The translations under genes were made by a program, and so were the position numbers. This document shows, in pieces, positions 53,351 through 62,078 of a stretch of DNA of 64,000 nucleotides; position 1 is the first letter of the stretch, and every line of letters begins with the position of its first letter. This stretch comes from Rhodanobacteraceae bacterium ZG21-1 (GTDB lineage Bacteria; Pseudomonadota; Gammaproteobacteria; Xanthomonadales; Rhodanobacteraceae), in NCBI GenBank assembly GCA_021390615.1, contig JAJEJU010000024.1, positions 1,550,001 to 1,614,000 on the forward strand, written 5' to 3'. Below the pieces are notes generated by a model. The model ran no database searches. It was not told where the DNA came from and saw nothing but the letters and a program-made list of their open reading frames with translations.

Positions 53351-54322
53351 TCAGGCCGCGGCCAGCTCCTTCTCGGCTTGCGCGGCGGCCGCCGCGGACA
53401 GGCTCGGCACGGTCACTCCGCAAGCCGGCGCGTTGATGCGCGAGAACAGCTCGTCGACCCAGCCGATAAAGGCCTGCACGCGCGCCGACAGATGGCGCTT
53501 CTGCGGGTACACGATCCACACCGGCGAGCCGGTGCACACGGTGTCCGGCAGCACGACCTCGAGCATGCCCTTGTCGACCATGCACGAGGCCATGCAGTAC
53601 GGCGCGTGGATGATGCCCAGGCTGTTCACCGCCGCCTGGATCACCGACTCGCCGTCGTTGATCAGCATGTGCGGCTCGATCGCCACGTCGACCCGGCCAC
53701 GCGCGGTCTCCACCTGCCACACGTGCGGGCGGCCGTTGGGGAAGACATAGTTGATGCAGCGGTGGCGCTGCAGGTCCTCGACCCGCCGCGGCCGCCCGTG
53801 CCGGCCCAGATATTCCGGCGAGGCGAGCAGCACATTGCACAGATAGCCGAGCTTGCGCGCGATCAGGTTGGAATCCGGCAGCTCGCCCATGCGGATCGCG
53901 CAGTCGATGCCTTCCTCGTTGAGATCGTAGGGGTAGTCGCACATCGACAGCTCGAGGCGGATGTCCGGGTAGCGCGCTTCGAAGTCGGCCAGGTTCTGCA
54001 TCAGCACGGTGCGCCCGATCGACACCGCCACGCCCACCCGCAGCTTGCCGCTGGGGCTGCTGCGCGACTCGCCCAGCGCCTCGGTGGCGTCGGCCAGGTC
54101 GAGCAGGATCTGCTTGCAGCGCTGGTAGAACGCGCCGCCGTCGTCGGTCAGGCGCAGCGCGCGGGTGGAACGGAAGAACAGGCGCACGCCCAGTTGCTCT
54201 TCCAGGCGGGCAATGGCCCGGCTGACGCCGGACGGGGTCATGCCCAGTTGCGGCGCGGCCGCGGAGAAGCCCTTGGCCTCCACCACCCGCACAAAGGCCG
54301 CGATCGCCGAGAAATCTTCCAT
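53351..54322 (-). CDS. LysR-family regulator divergent from the RND efflux operon
   Basis: 323 residues. Winged helix FSAIAAFVRVVEAKGFSAAA then QLGMTPSGVSRAIARLEEQL; the effector domain begins SGKLRVGVAVSIGRTVLMQN. ATG 54322 is chosen because GAGG lies at proper distance; GTG 54328 lies only 2 bases from it. The 130-base gap to the efflux adaptor gene carries an inverted repeat. It probably activates or represses the pump in response to a substrate. Confidence 0.92.
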   Translation of the reverse strand: MEDFSAIAAFVRVVEAKGFSAAAPQLGMTPSGVSRAIARLEEQLGVRLFFRSTRALRLTDDGGAFYQRCKQILLDLADATEALGESRSSPSGKLRVGVAVSIGRTVLMQNLADFEARYPDIRLELSMCDYPYDLNEEGIDCAIRMGELPDSNLIARKLGYLCNVLLASPEYLGRHGRPRRVEDLQRHRCINYVFPNGRPHVWQVETARGRVDVAIEPHMLINDGESVIQAAVNSLGIIHAPYCMASCMVDKGMLEVVLPDTVCTGSPVWIVYPQKRHLSARVQAFIGWVDELFSRINAPACGVTVPSLSAAAAAQAEKELAAA

Positions 54323-54351
54323 CGCCACACCCTCATTAATGACCGTCAGTC

Positions 54352-54379
54352 AAAGTAGAAATGATTTTACGCCTACTTT
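54352..54379. promoter_or_regulatory. Inverted repeat in the LysR/RND divergent promoter
   Basis: AAAGTAG (54352-54358) and CTACTTT (54373-54379), perfect 7-bp arms with 14-nt spacing in AT-rich DNA. This is a plausible LysR binding site. Confidence 0.5.
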
Positions 54380-54414
54380 TATCCTGCAGCGCAACACCCA
54401 GTTAGTAGGCCATC

Positions 54415-54433
54415 GGTCCGCAGACGTCGGACC
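54415..54433 (+). promoter_or_regulatory. Hairpin in the leader of the RND efflux operon
   Basis: GGTCCG-CAGACGT-CGGACC, 6-bp perfect arms, ending 19 bases before the adaptor ATG. Could be a second operator or a leader mRNA stem-loop near the ribosome site (GGGG). Confidence 0.4.
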
Positions 54434-54452
54434 GGAACATTGGGGCATATCG

Positions 54453-55643
54453 ATGAATAAGAAGATCCTGTACGCCACGGCGGCCCTTGCCGTCGCCGCC
54501 ACCTCCGCTACCTGGCTCGGCGGCAGCCAGCCCAGCCGGGCCGCCGACAAGCCGGCGCCGACCGAGGTCACGGTGGCCCAGGTACTGGTGCGGTCGGTGG
54601 ACGATGCCGACCAGTACACCGGCCGCCTGCAGGCCGTCGACACCATCGAGCTGCGGCCGCGGGTCAGCGGCTACGTCGATTCGGTGGAGTTCACCGAGGG
54701 CGCGCTGGTGAAGAAAGGCCAGCTGCTGTTCCGCATCGACCCGCGCCCGTACCAGGCCGAGGTGGACCGGCTGACCGCCAACCTGGCCCAGAGCCGTTCC
54801 GAACTGGCCCTGGCCCAGGCCAACGCCGCCCGCGCGACGCGCCTGCTGGATCAGCACGCCATCTCCAAGGAAGAGGCGGAACGCCAGCAGACCGCCGCGC
54901 AGAGCGCGACCTCGCAGGTGGCCGCCAACACGGCCGCACTGGCCGCGGCGCGGCTGGACCGCGGCTTCACCGAGGTGCGCGCGCCGATCGACGGCCGGGT
55001 CAGCAACGCCCTGGTGACCCAGGGCAACCTGGTCACCACCAGCAGCGTGCTGACTACCCTGGTCAGCGTGAATCCGATCTATGCCTACTTCGACGTCGAC
55101 GAGCAGAGCTTCCTGAAGTTGGATCGTCTGCGCCGCGAGCACGGCCACGCGCCGGAAGTGGCGATGGGCCTGGCCGACGAGAATGGCTTCCCGCACAGCG
55201 GCCGGCTCGACTTCGTCGACAACCAGCTCAGCACCGGTTCCGGCACGATCCGCCTGCGCGCGGTGTTCGACAACGCCGACCAGAGCTACACGCCCGGGCT
55301 GTACGCACGCATCCAGCTGCGCACCGCCGGCCAACGGCCGCGTGCGCTGATCGACGACCGCGCGGTGGGCACCGACCTCGGCAACAAGTTCGTCTACGTG
55401 GTCGACAAGGATCGCAAGATCGCCTACCGCCGGGTCGACACCGGCCCGCTGGTGGACGGCCTGCGCGTGGTCAATGACGGCCTCGCCGCCGGCGACGTGG
55501 TGGTGGTCAACGGCCTGCAGCACGTCAGGCCGGGCGTCGAGGTCACCCCCAAGCAGGTGGCGATGGACAGCCGACGCAGCGACACCGGCGCGCTCGCCGC
55601 GCAGGGCAGCGGCGGCGCCTCGCTGGTCAACGCGAACCGCTGA
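54453..55643 (+). CDS. RND efflux membrane fusion protein (AcrA/MexA-type)
   Basis: 396 residues. The signal peptide (ILYATAALAVAATSATWLGG) has no lipobox. Lipoyl half-motifs ELRPRVSGYVDSVEFTEGAL and RAPIDGRVSNALVTQGNLV flank the alpha-hairpin (ANLAQSRSELALAQANAARA). Beta-barrel and membrane-proximal domains follow (GTGSGTIRLRAVFDN-like STGSGTIRLRAVFDNADQSY). ATG 54453 has GGGG upstream. It connects the RND pump to the outer-membrane channel encoded downstream. Confidence 0.93.
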   Translation: MNKKILYATAALAVAATSATWLGGSQPSRAADKPAPTEVTVAQVLVRSVDDADQYTGRLQAVDTIELRPRVSGYVDSVEFTEGALVKKGQLLFRIDPRPYQAEVDRLTANLAQSRSELALAQANAARATRLLDQHAISKEEAERQQTAAQSATSQVAANTAALAAARLDRGFTEVRAPIDGRVSNALVTQGNLVTTSSVLTTLVSVNPIYAYFDVDEQSFLKLDRLRREHGHAPEVAMGLADENGFPHSGRLDFVDNQLSTGSGTIRLRAVFDNADQSYTPGLYARIQLRTAGQRPRALIDDRAVGTDLGNKFVYVVDKDRKIAYRRVDTGPLVDGLRVVNDGLAAGDVVVVNGLQHVRPGVEVTPKQVAMDSRRSDTGALAAQGSGGASLVNANR

Positions 55644-55761
55644 CGGATTCCGCCGGAAGACATCCGACGCTGCTGCGGCCCGGCCGCAGCGGCACCGGGC
55701 CCGCTACGCCTGAAACCAGCCAGCCAGGCATGGCGACCCTTATTGAGAGCTTCGAATTCCT

Positions 55762-58700
55762 ATGAAAATCGCTCAATTCTTCGTGGACAGGCCGATCCTG
55801 GCCGGCGTCCTCTCCGTGCTGATCCTGATCGCCGGCAGCATCTCGGTGTTCCGGCTGCCGATCAGCGAATACCCCGAGGTCGTGCCGCCCACCGTGGTGG
55901 TCAAGGCCAGCTATCCCGGCGCCAACCCCAAGGTGATCGCCGAAACCGTGGCCACGCCGCTGGAAGAACAGATCAACGGCGTGGAGAACATGCTGTACAC
56001 CTCCTCGCAGTCCACCAGCGACGGCGCGATGACGCTCACCGTCACCTTCGCCCTGGGCACCAACCTCAACGATGCCCAGGTGCAGGTGCAGAACCGCGTC
56101 TCGCAGGCGTTGCCGCGGCTGCCCGAGGAAGTGCAGCGGCTGGGCGTAACCACCCAGAAGAGCTCGCCCGACCTGACCATGGTGGTGCACCTGATCTCGC
56201 CGGACCACCGCTACAACATGCTGTACCTGTCGAACTACGCGCGCCTGCACGTGAAGGACCAGCTGGCCCGCCTCGACGGCGTCGGCGACGTGCAGATCTT
56301 CGGCGCCGGCGAATACAGCATGCGCGTGTGGCTGGATCCGCAGAAGCTGGCCATGCGCGGCATGACCACCGGCGACGTGATCAAGGCGATCCGCGAGCAG
56401 AACGTGCAGGTCGCCGCCGGTGCGCTGAACGCGCCGCCCGGCCCGAACAGCAATGCGTTCCAGCTCAACATCAACACCAAGGGCCGCCTCGCCAACGAGG
56501 AAGAGTTCCGCGACATCGTGCTGCGCGTGGACGCGAGCGGCGCGGTCACCCACCTGCGCGACGTCGGCCGGGTGGAGCTGGGTGCGGACAGCTACGCGCT
56601 GCGCAGCCTGCTGAACAACCAGGAAGCGGTGGCCGTGCCGATCTTCCAGCGGCCCGGCTCGAACGCCATCGCCATCTCCGACGAAGTGCGCCAGCAGATG
56701 GAAACCCTGAAGAAGGATTTCCCGCAGGGCGTCGACTATCGCATCGTGTACGACCCGACTGTGTTCGTGCGCGGCTCGATCCACGCGGTGGTGCACACCT
56801 TGTTCGAGGCGATCGCCCTGGTGGTGCTGGTGGTGATCCTATTCCTGCAGACCTGGCGCGCCTCGGTGATTCCGCTGATCGCGGTGCCGGTGTCGCTGAT
56901 CGGCACCTTCGCGGTGATGTACCTCGCCGGCTTCTCGCTCAACGCGCTGTCGCTGTTCGGCCTGGTGCTGGCGATCGGCATCGTGGTGGACGACGCCATC
57001 GTGGTGGTGGAGAACGTGGAGCGGCACATCGAGCTGGGCCAGCCGCCGCTGGAGGCGACGCGCAAGGCGATGACCGAGGTGACCGGGCCGATCGTGGCCA
57101 CCGCCCTGGTGCTGTGCGCGGTGTTCATCCCGGCCGCCTTCATCAGCGGCCTCACCGGCGAGTTCTATCGCCAGTTCGCACTGACCATCGCGATCTCCAC
57201 GGTGATCTCGGCGTTCAACTCGCTGACCCTGAGCCCGGCGCTGTCGGCCGTGCTGCTGAAGGGCCACGACGCGCCCAAGGATCGCCTGAGCCGCTGGCTG
57301 GAAGGCGCCCTCGGCTGGGTATTCCGTCCGTTCAACCGGCTGTTCGAGCGCGGCGCCGAACGCTACGTGGGCGGCGTGCGCCGCGTGCTCGGCAAGGGTT
57401 CGGCCGCGCTGGTGCTGTACGCCGGCCTGGTCGCGCTCGCCTTCTTCGGCTTCGCCCACGTGCCCACCGGCTTCGTGCCTCCGCAGGACAAGCAGTATCT
57501 GGTGTCCTTCGCACAGCTGCCTGACGCGGCCTCGCTCGACCGCACCGAAGACGTGATCCGCCGCATGAGCGACATCGCCCTGAAGCAGCCCGGCGTGGAA
57601 AGCGCAGTGGCCTTCCCCGGCCTGTCGATCAACGGCTTCACCAACAGCACCAACTCCGGCATCGTGTTCGTCACCCTGAAGCCGTTCGAGGAACGCCGCG
57701 ACGCCAGCCTCTCCGCCGGCGCGATCACCGCCGCGCTGTCGCAGCAGTACGCCGCGGTGCAGGACGCCTACATCGCGGTGTTCCCGCCGCCGCCGGTCAA
57801 CGGCCTCGGCACCATCGGCGGCTTCCGCATGCAGATCGAAGACCGCAGCGATCAGGGCTTCGAGGAGCTGTACAAGCAGACCCAGGGCCTGATCGCTTCC
57901 AGCCAGAAGGTGCCGTCGCTGGCCGGGCTGTTCTCCAGCTACCAGGTCGGCGTGCCGCAGGTGGATGCCGACGTCGACCGCGAGAAGGCCAAGGCGGAAG
58001 GCGTGGATCTCGGCGACGTGTTCGAGACCATGCAGTCCTATCTCGGCTCGGTCTACGTCAACGACTTCAACCGCTTCGGCCGCACCTACCAGGTCAACGT
58101 CTCGGCCGAGCCGGGCTTCCGTCACGAGCCGGCGGACATCCTCGGCCTGAAGACCCGCAACGCACGCGGCGAGGCGGTGCCGCTGGGCTCCTTCGTCACC
58201 GTGCGGCAGAGCGTGGGCCCGGATCGCGTGCAGCACTACAACGGCTATCCCACCGCCGAGATCAACGGCGGCGCGGCGCCGGGCTACAGCACCGGCCAGG
58301 CGCAGGCGGCGATGGAGAAGCTGGCCACCGACAACCTGCCCGCCGGCATGTCGTTCGAGTGGACCGAGCTGACTTACCAGCAGATCCTCGCCGGCAATAC
58401 CGCGGTGCTGGTGTTCCCGTTGTGCGTGCTGCTGGTGTTCCTGGTGCTGGCCTCGCTGTACGAGAGCCTGTCGCTGCCGCTGGCGGTGATCCTGATCGTG
58501 CCGATGGTGCTGCTGTCCGCGATCGCCGGCGTGTGGCTGACCGGCGGCGACAACAACATCTTCACCCAGATCGGCCTGATCGTGCTGGTCGGCCTGGCGT
58601 GCAAGAACGCGATCCTGATCGTCGAGTTCGCCAAGGACGCGCAGGAGCGCGGCCTGGATCGCCGCCAGGCCGTGCTGGAAGCCGCCCGCCTGCGTCTGCG

Positions 58701-58947
58701 CCCGATCCTGATGACCTCGATCGCCTTCATCATGGGCGTGGTGCCGCTGGTGACCTCGCACGGCGCCGGCGCCGAAATGCGCCATGCGATGGGCGTGGCG
58801 GTGTTCGCCGGCATGCTCGGCGTCACCGTGTTCGGCCTGGCCTACACCCCGCTGTTCTACGTCATCATCCGCGGCTGGAGCGAGCGGATGGCCGAGCGCC
58901 GCCGGCTGCGGCGCGAGCACACGGCGCTGGCCGTGGGAGAGCACTGA
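55762..58947 (+). CDS. RND multidrug efflux transporter (HAE1, AcrB/MexB-type)
   Basis: 1061 residues, full length. The N-terminus FFVDRPILAGVLSVLILIAG is characteristic. Helix 4 carries the proton-relay Asp pair in GIVVDDAIVVVENVERHIEL. Two periplasmic loops repeat (YPGANPKVIAETVATPLEEQ; SFAQLPDAASLDRTEDVIRR). The C-terminal half has TGGDNNIFTQIGLIVLVGLA, with a usual Lys in CKNAILIVEFAKD. It belongs to a three-gene operon and is followed one base later by the channel gene. Substrate range unknown. Confidence 0.95.
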   Translation: MKIAQFFVDRPILAGVLSVLILIAGSISVFRLPISEYPEVVPPTVVVKASYPGANPKVIAETVATPLEEQINGVENMLYTSSQSTSDGAMTLTVTFALGTNLNDAQVQVQNRVSQALPRLPEEVQRLGVTTQKSSPDLTMVVHLISPDHRYNMLYLSNYARLHVKDQLARLDGVGDVQIFGAGEYSMRVWLDPQKLAMRGMTTGDVIKAIREQNVQVAAGALNAPPGPNSNAFQLNINTKGRLANEEEFRDIVLRVDASGAVTHLRDVGRVELGADSYALRSLLNNQEAVAVPIFQRPGSNAIAISDEVRQQMETLKKDFPQGVDYRIVYDPTVFVRGSIHAVVHTLFEAIALVVLVVILFLQTWRASVIPLIAVPVSLIGTFAVMYLAGFSLNALSLFGLVLAIGIVVDDAIVVVENVERHIELGQPPLEATRKAMTEVTGPIVATALVLCAVFIPAAFISGLTGEFYRQFALTIAISTVISAFNSLTLSPALSAVLLKGHDAPKDRLSRWLEGALGWVFRPFNRLFERGAERYVGGVRRVLGKGSAALVLYAGLVALAFFGFAHVPTGFVPPQDKQYLVSFAQLPDAASLDRTEDVIRRMSDIALKQPGVESAVAFPGLSINGFTNSTNSGIVFVTLKPFEERRDASLSAGAITAALSQQYAAVQDAYIAVFPPPPVNGLGTIGGFRMQIEDRSDQGFEELYKQTQGLIASSQKVPSLAGLFSSYQVGVPQVDADVDREKAKAEGVDLGDVFETMQSYLGSVYVNDFNRFGRTYQVNVSAEPGFRHEPADILGLKTRNARGEAVPLGSFVTVRQSVGPDRVQHYNGYPTAEINGGAAPGYSTGQAQAAMEKLATDNLPAGMSFEWTELTYQQILAGNTAVLVFPLCVLLVFLVLASLYESLSLPLAVILIVPMVLLSAIAGVWLTGGDNNIFTQIGLIVLVGLACKNAILIVEFAKDAQERGLDRRQAVLEAARLRLRPILMTSIAFIMGVVPLVTSHGAGAEMRHAMGVAVFAGMLGVTVFGLAYTPLFYVIIRGWSERMAERRRLRREHTALAVGEH

Positions 58948-58948
58948 G

Positions 58949-60388
58949 ATGCGCCGCAAGTTCCTCTATCCCTCCGCGCTGTTCGCCGCCCTGCTGCTGG
59001 CCGGCTGCGTCAGCGTCGGCCCTGACTACCACACGCCGCTGGAAAAGCCGCTGGCCCTGCAGGGCGTCGACGCCAAGGCGCAATTGGCCGATCCGGTGCC
59101 GCAGCAGTGGTGGGCGCAGTTCAAGGACCCGACCCTGGATGCATTGATCGCCGAGGCCGCTGCCAACAGCCCGGACCTGAAGATCGCCTCGGCGCGCCTG
59201 CGCGAGTCGCGGGCCCTGCTGGGCACCGCTCGCGCGGCGCAGATTCCGGATGTGGAAACCAACGTCAGCTTCGCGCGCAGCAAGGAACAGCAGCCGGGCT
59301 TCACCCCCCAGCGCATCACCACGGACACCTATCAGGCCGGCTTTGACGCCAGCTGGGAAGTGGACGTGTTCGGCGGCGTGCGGCGCCAGGTGGAGGCCGC
59401 ACGCGCCGATGCGGCGGCCGCAGAGGCCTCGCTGGCCGATGCGCGAGTGAGCCTGTACGCCGAAGTGGCGCGCAACTATTTCAGCCTGCGCGGCACCCAG
59501 CTGCAGCTGGATGTGGCTCATCACAACATCGAGAACCAGCACGAGACGGTGCGCCTCACCGAGGCGCGGCGCGACATCGGCAGCGGCTCGGACGAGGACG
59601 TGGCCAGCGCGCGGGCGCGCCTGGCCGAGACCGAGGCCACCCTGCCCACACTGCAGACCCAGGAGTTCACCGCCAAGGCGCGCCTGGCGGTACTGCTGGG
59701 GCAGCGGCCGGGCGAGCTGGCGATCGACCTGTCGGCCAAGTCGTTCAAGCCGATCGACACCGCCCTGCCGATCGGCGCGGCCGACGACGTGCTGCGTCGC
59801 CGCCCCGACGTGCGCATCGCCGAGCGCGAGCTGGCTGCGGCCAACGCGCGCATCGGCGTGGCCAAGGCGGATTACTTCCCGCACCTCTCGCTGGGCGGCT
59901 TTGTCGGCTTCCTGGCCGGGCGCAGCAACGACTTCGGCAGTCCGGGCACACGTGCGTGGTCGATCGCGCCAAGCATCAGCTGGCCGGGCCTGAACGTGCA
60001 GCGCGTGCGTTCCGGCGTGCATGCCAGCGAAGCCCGCGCCGACGCCGCGCTGGCGAACTACCAGCGCACCGTGCTGCAGGCGGTCGAGGACGTCGACGAC
60101 GCCCTGGTCGCCTACAACCTGGAGCGCGAGCGGGTCGCCAAGCTGATCGAGCAGGCCGACCAGAGCCGGCGCGCCGCCGACCTCGCGCAGGTGCGCTACC
60201 ACGAAGGTTCGGTGGATTTCCTGGTGCTGCTCGATGCGCAACGCACCCAGCTCGCCGCGGAAGATGCGCTGGCCCAGGGCGAAACCGCGATCGACACGCG
60301 CGCGGTGGCCCTGTACAAGGCGCTGGGCGGCGGCTGGCAAGCGCCGCAGCCCGAGCTGAGTCAGGCGGCCGAAGCGCCGCCGCGCTAA
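58949..60388 (+). CDS. NodT/OprM-type outer membrane efflux lipoprotein
   Basis: 479 residues. Lipobox LAGC with lipidated Cys20 and then VSVGPDYHTP, the NodT/OprM start. Signatures are QAGFDASWEVDVFGGVRRQV, RRRPDVRIAERELAAANARI and the C-terminal LVLLDAQRTQLAAEDALAQG. The ATG lies one base after the transporter stop, so the operon is complete and self-contained. The convergent gene at 60407 ends only 18 bases downstream. Confidence 0.94.
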   Translation: MRRKFLYPSALFAALLLAGCVSVGPDYHTPLEKPLALQGVDAKAQLADPVPQQWWAQFKDPTLDALIAEAAANSPDLKIASARLRESRALLGTARAAQIPDVETNVSFARSKEQQPGFTPQRITTDTYQAGFDASWEVDVFGGVRRQVEAARADAAAAEASLADARVSLYAEVARNYFSLRGTQLQLDVAHHNIENQHETVRLTEARRDIGSGSDEDVASARARLAETEATLPTLQTQEFTAKARLAVLLGQRPGELAIDLSAKSFKPIDTALPIGAADDVLRRRPDVRIAERELAAANARIGVAKADYFPHLSLGGFVGFLAGRSNDFGSPGTRAWSIAPSISWPGLNVQRVRSGVHASEARADAALANYQRTVLQAVEDVDDALVAYNLERERVAKLIEQADQSRRAADLAQVRYHEGSVDFLVLLDAQRTQLAAEDALAQGETAIDTRAVALYKALGGGWQAPQPELSQAAEAPPR

Positions 60389-60408
60389 GGCGGCGGCAAC
60401 GCCGCTTC
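60371..60408. terminator. Nested hairpin at the convergent gene junction
   Basis: CGCCGCC/GGCGGCG (60375-60395) nested in GAAGCG/CGCTTC (60371-60376, 60403-60408), spanning the channel gene's stop codon and the 18-base gap. It can serve both strands; there is no U run. Confidence 0.4.
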
Positions 60409-61237
60409 AGCGCAACGTCCGCGCCGGATAGTCGCGCAGGTGATAGACGCGGTGGATGTGGCCGGAGCCCAGCCAGCCACCCACCGCGGCCGCCAGCAGG
60501 CCAAGGAAGCTGGCGAGGAAGGCGATCCACAGGGTCAGCGCGGTGTAATGCGCCGCGCGCTCGGCGTTGGCCTTGGCTTGCATCTTCGCCGCGGCGACCT
60601 GCGGCGCCAGCCGCTGCAAGGCCTGCGACGCCTCGGCTTGGCTGGTATGCGCATCCGCCGCCAGCAGCGCGCCGGCCACATCGTCCTGCCCCGCCAGCAG
60701 GGCGGTAACGATAGGCGGCGCCGCTTCGCGCTCGTGTTCGCCGAGCAGGCCGGCTACGTTCGCCTGCAGGACCAGGCCCGGTGCGCCGGCCATCATCGCC
60801 GGGCCCGGCGGCGCGGGATCGCGGTGATCGCCCATGCCGGGACCGCCGGCCGGCCCGTGCATGGCGTGCGCCAGGCCGAGCGACAGCCACAGGCCGGTGG
60901 CGACGATCGACAGGCCCCACACCGTGATGCCATGCAAGGCGCCGCGGGTCTGGTCGTCGTAGGCGTCGAACCAGCTTGCGAACAGGCCGCCCAGCAGCAG
61001 GGCGACGCCCCAGCTCAGCACCACCCAGATCGCGCTGCCGATGCCGATGCCCTTGGCCGCGCCTTCGGGATGCCAGGCATCGAAGGACGAAAAGCCGAGC
61101 GCCAGGCCGACCACGTACAGCAGGCCGGCGATGCCGGTGGCGATCAGCCAGCCGGCAAGCACGGCACGAAAACTCATGGCGGGGTGCACTACGACTGCAT
61201 CGGCCGCGTGTCCTGCGGGCGTATAGGAGTGGGCCAT
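60407..61237 (-). CDS. Four-helix membrane protein, unknown function
   Basis: 276 residues from ATG 61237 (AGGAG ribosome site). Transmembrane helices lie near the N-terminus (AVLAGWLIATGIAGLLYVVG, AIWVVLSWGVALLLGGLFAS, ITVWGLSIVATGLWLSLGLA), with a last one near the C-terminus (YTALTLWIAFLASFLGLLAA). Between them lies a helical soluble region of about 90 residues rich in Ala and Gln (LQRLAPQVAAAKMQAKANAE). A Gly/Pro/Met/His-rich stretch (HAMHGPAGGPGMGDHRD) could bind metal. No family recognised. Confidence 0.75.
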   Translation of the reverse strand: MAHSYTPAGHAADAVVVHPAMSFRAVLAGWLIATGIAGLLYVVGLALGFSSFDAWHPEGAAKGIGIGSAIWVVLSWGVALLLGGLFASWFDAYDDQTRGALHGITVWGLSIVATGLWLSLGLAHAMHGPAGGPGMGDHRDPAPPGPAMMAGAPGLVLQANVAGLLGEHEREAAPPIVTALLAGQDDVAGALLAADAHTSQAEASQALQRLAPQVAAAKMQAKANAERAAHYTALTLWIAFLASFLGLLAAAVGGWLGSGHIHRVYHLRDYPARTLR

Positions 61238-61293
61238 CGCTTGCTCCTGATGAAGATATGGGGATGGAGGTTCGAGAAAGCTCGCCGCGCGTT

Positions 61294-61431
61294 TCAGGCG
61301 CAGCCGCGCAGCAAGGCAAGCAGGATCAATACCGGGATCGGCACACCCATCAGCCACAGCAGCACGTAGCCGATGCCGCCCTTCTGCCTGGCGCCGGCAT
61401 CGATGCCTTGGTCGTTCTTGCTCGGATTCAT
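61294..61431 (-). CDS. 45-residue single-span membrane protein
   Basis: A short gene. MNPSKNDQGIDAGARQKGGI is followed by a hydrophobic span YVLLWLMGVPIPVLILLALL and the end RGCA. ATG 61431 has a perfect AGGAG ribosome site 7 nt upstream, which is the main reason for calling it. It ends 56 bases before the four-helix membrane protein gene and is probably co-transcribed with it. Function unknown. Confidence 0.7.
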   Translation of the reverse strand: MNPSKNDQGIDAGARQKGGIGYVLLWLMGVPIPVLILLALLRGCA

Positions 61432-62078
61432 AGCAGCTCCTGTGCGGACGGATCGACAGGACGGCGGACACACTGCGCCATCCCGATCCAGACTGCCCGT
61501 GGCGTCGTCGCTGCCCCGTGACGCGGATGCGATGAAGGCCTACACGCAGCTACCCGCGATATCGCCAGACGTACGCGCCAGGCGAACGCACGCATCGGTG
61601 CAGGACGCCGCTCCATATACGATTCGCAAAAGCCCATGTCGCGCAGTGCGGTCTTCGCTGCGCCATCGTCAATGACTGACGAACGCGATGGCTTCACCGC
61701 CCCCCGCGCACTCACCCCATAGGATTCAGCGGATGACCGCCATCCTGACTGAGCGCGCACCAAGTCGAAGAAGTCCGATGTGGCATCGTCCACCCTTCGC
61801 CGGAGCGAGTTCCTTCGAGAGGAATTAATCCAACGCTAAAGCTGACCTTGGTCGAAAAATTATCCGTGCGATTTTCATGCAATGCATCCATGAAAACTTC
61901 ATGCTCCAGCCCAAAGGGTTCGAGGTCTTGCTGGGTCATGTTTCTGGTGAGCCTCAAGACAGCCAGGATCCATAAACCCATTCGAGGAACCTTGAAGGCG
62001 TGAGGCTGCTGAGCAAAGGGACCTAGAACCAGCGCGATGGCAGCAACATCGAAATCCGCCGCGGCAGACTGCGGCAGA
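61432..62078. other. Intergenic region, no convincing gene
   Basis: About 650 bases. A minus-strand frame at 61712-61981 (LEPFGLEHEVFMDALHENRT) is AT-richer than the surroundings but has no ribosome site or recognised family. No strong hairpin was found after the GH94 stop at 62079. Confidence 0.45.

Noticed and set aside
61712..61981. 89-codon minus-strand frame between the small membrane protein and GH94 genes
   Set aside because: AT-richer but without ribosome site or family resemblance; insufficient support.
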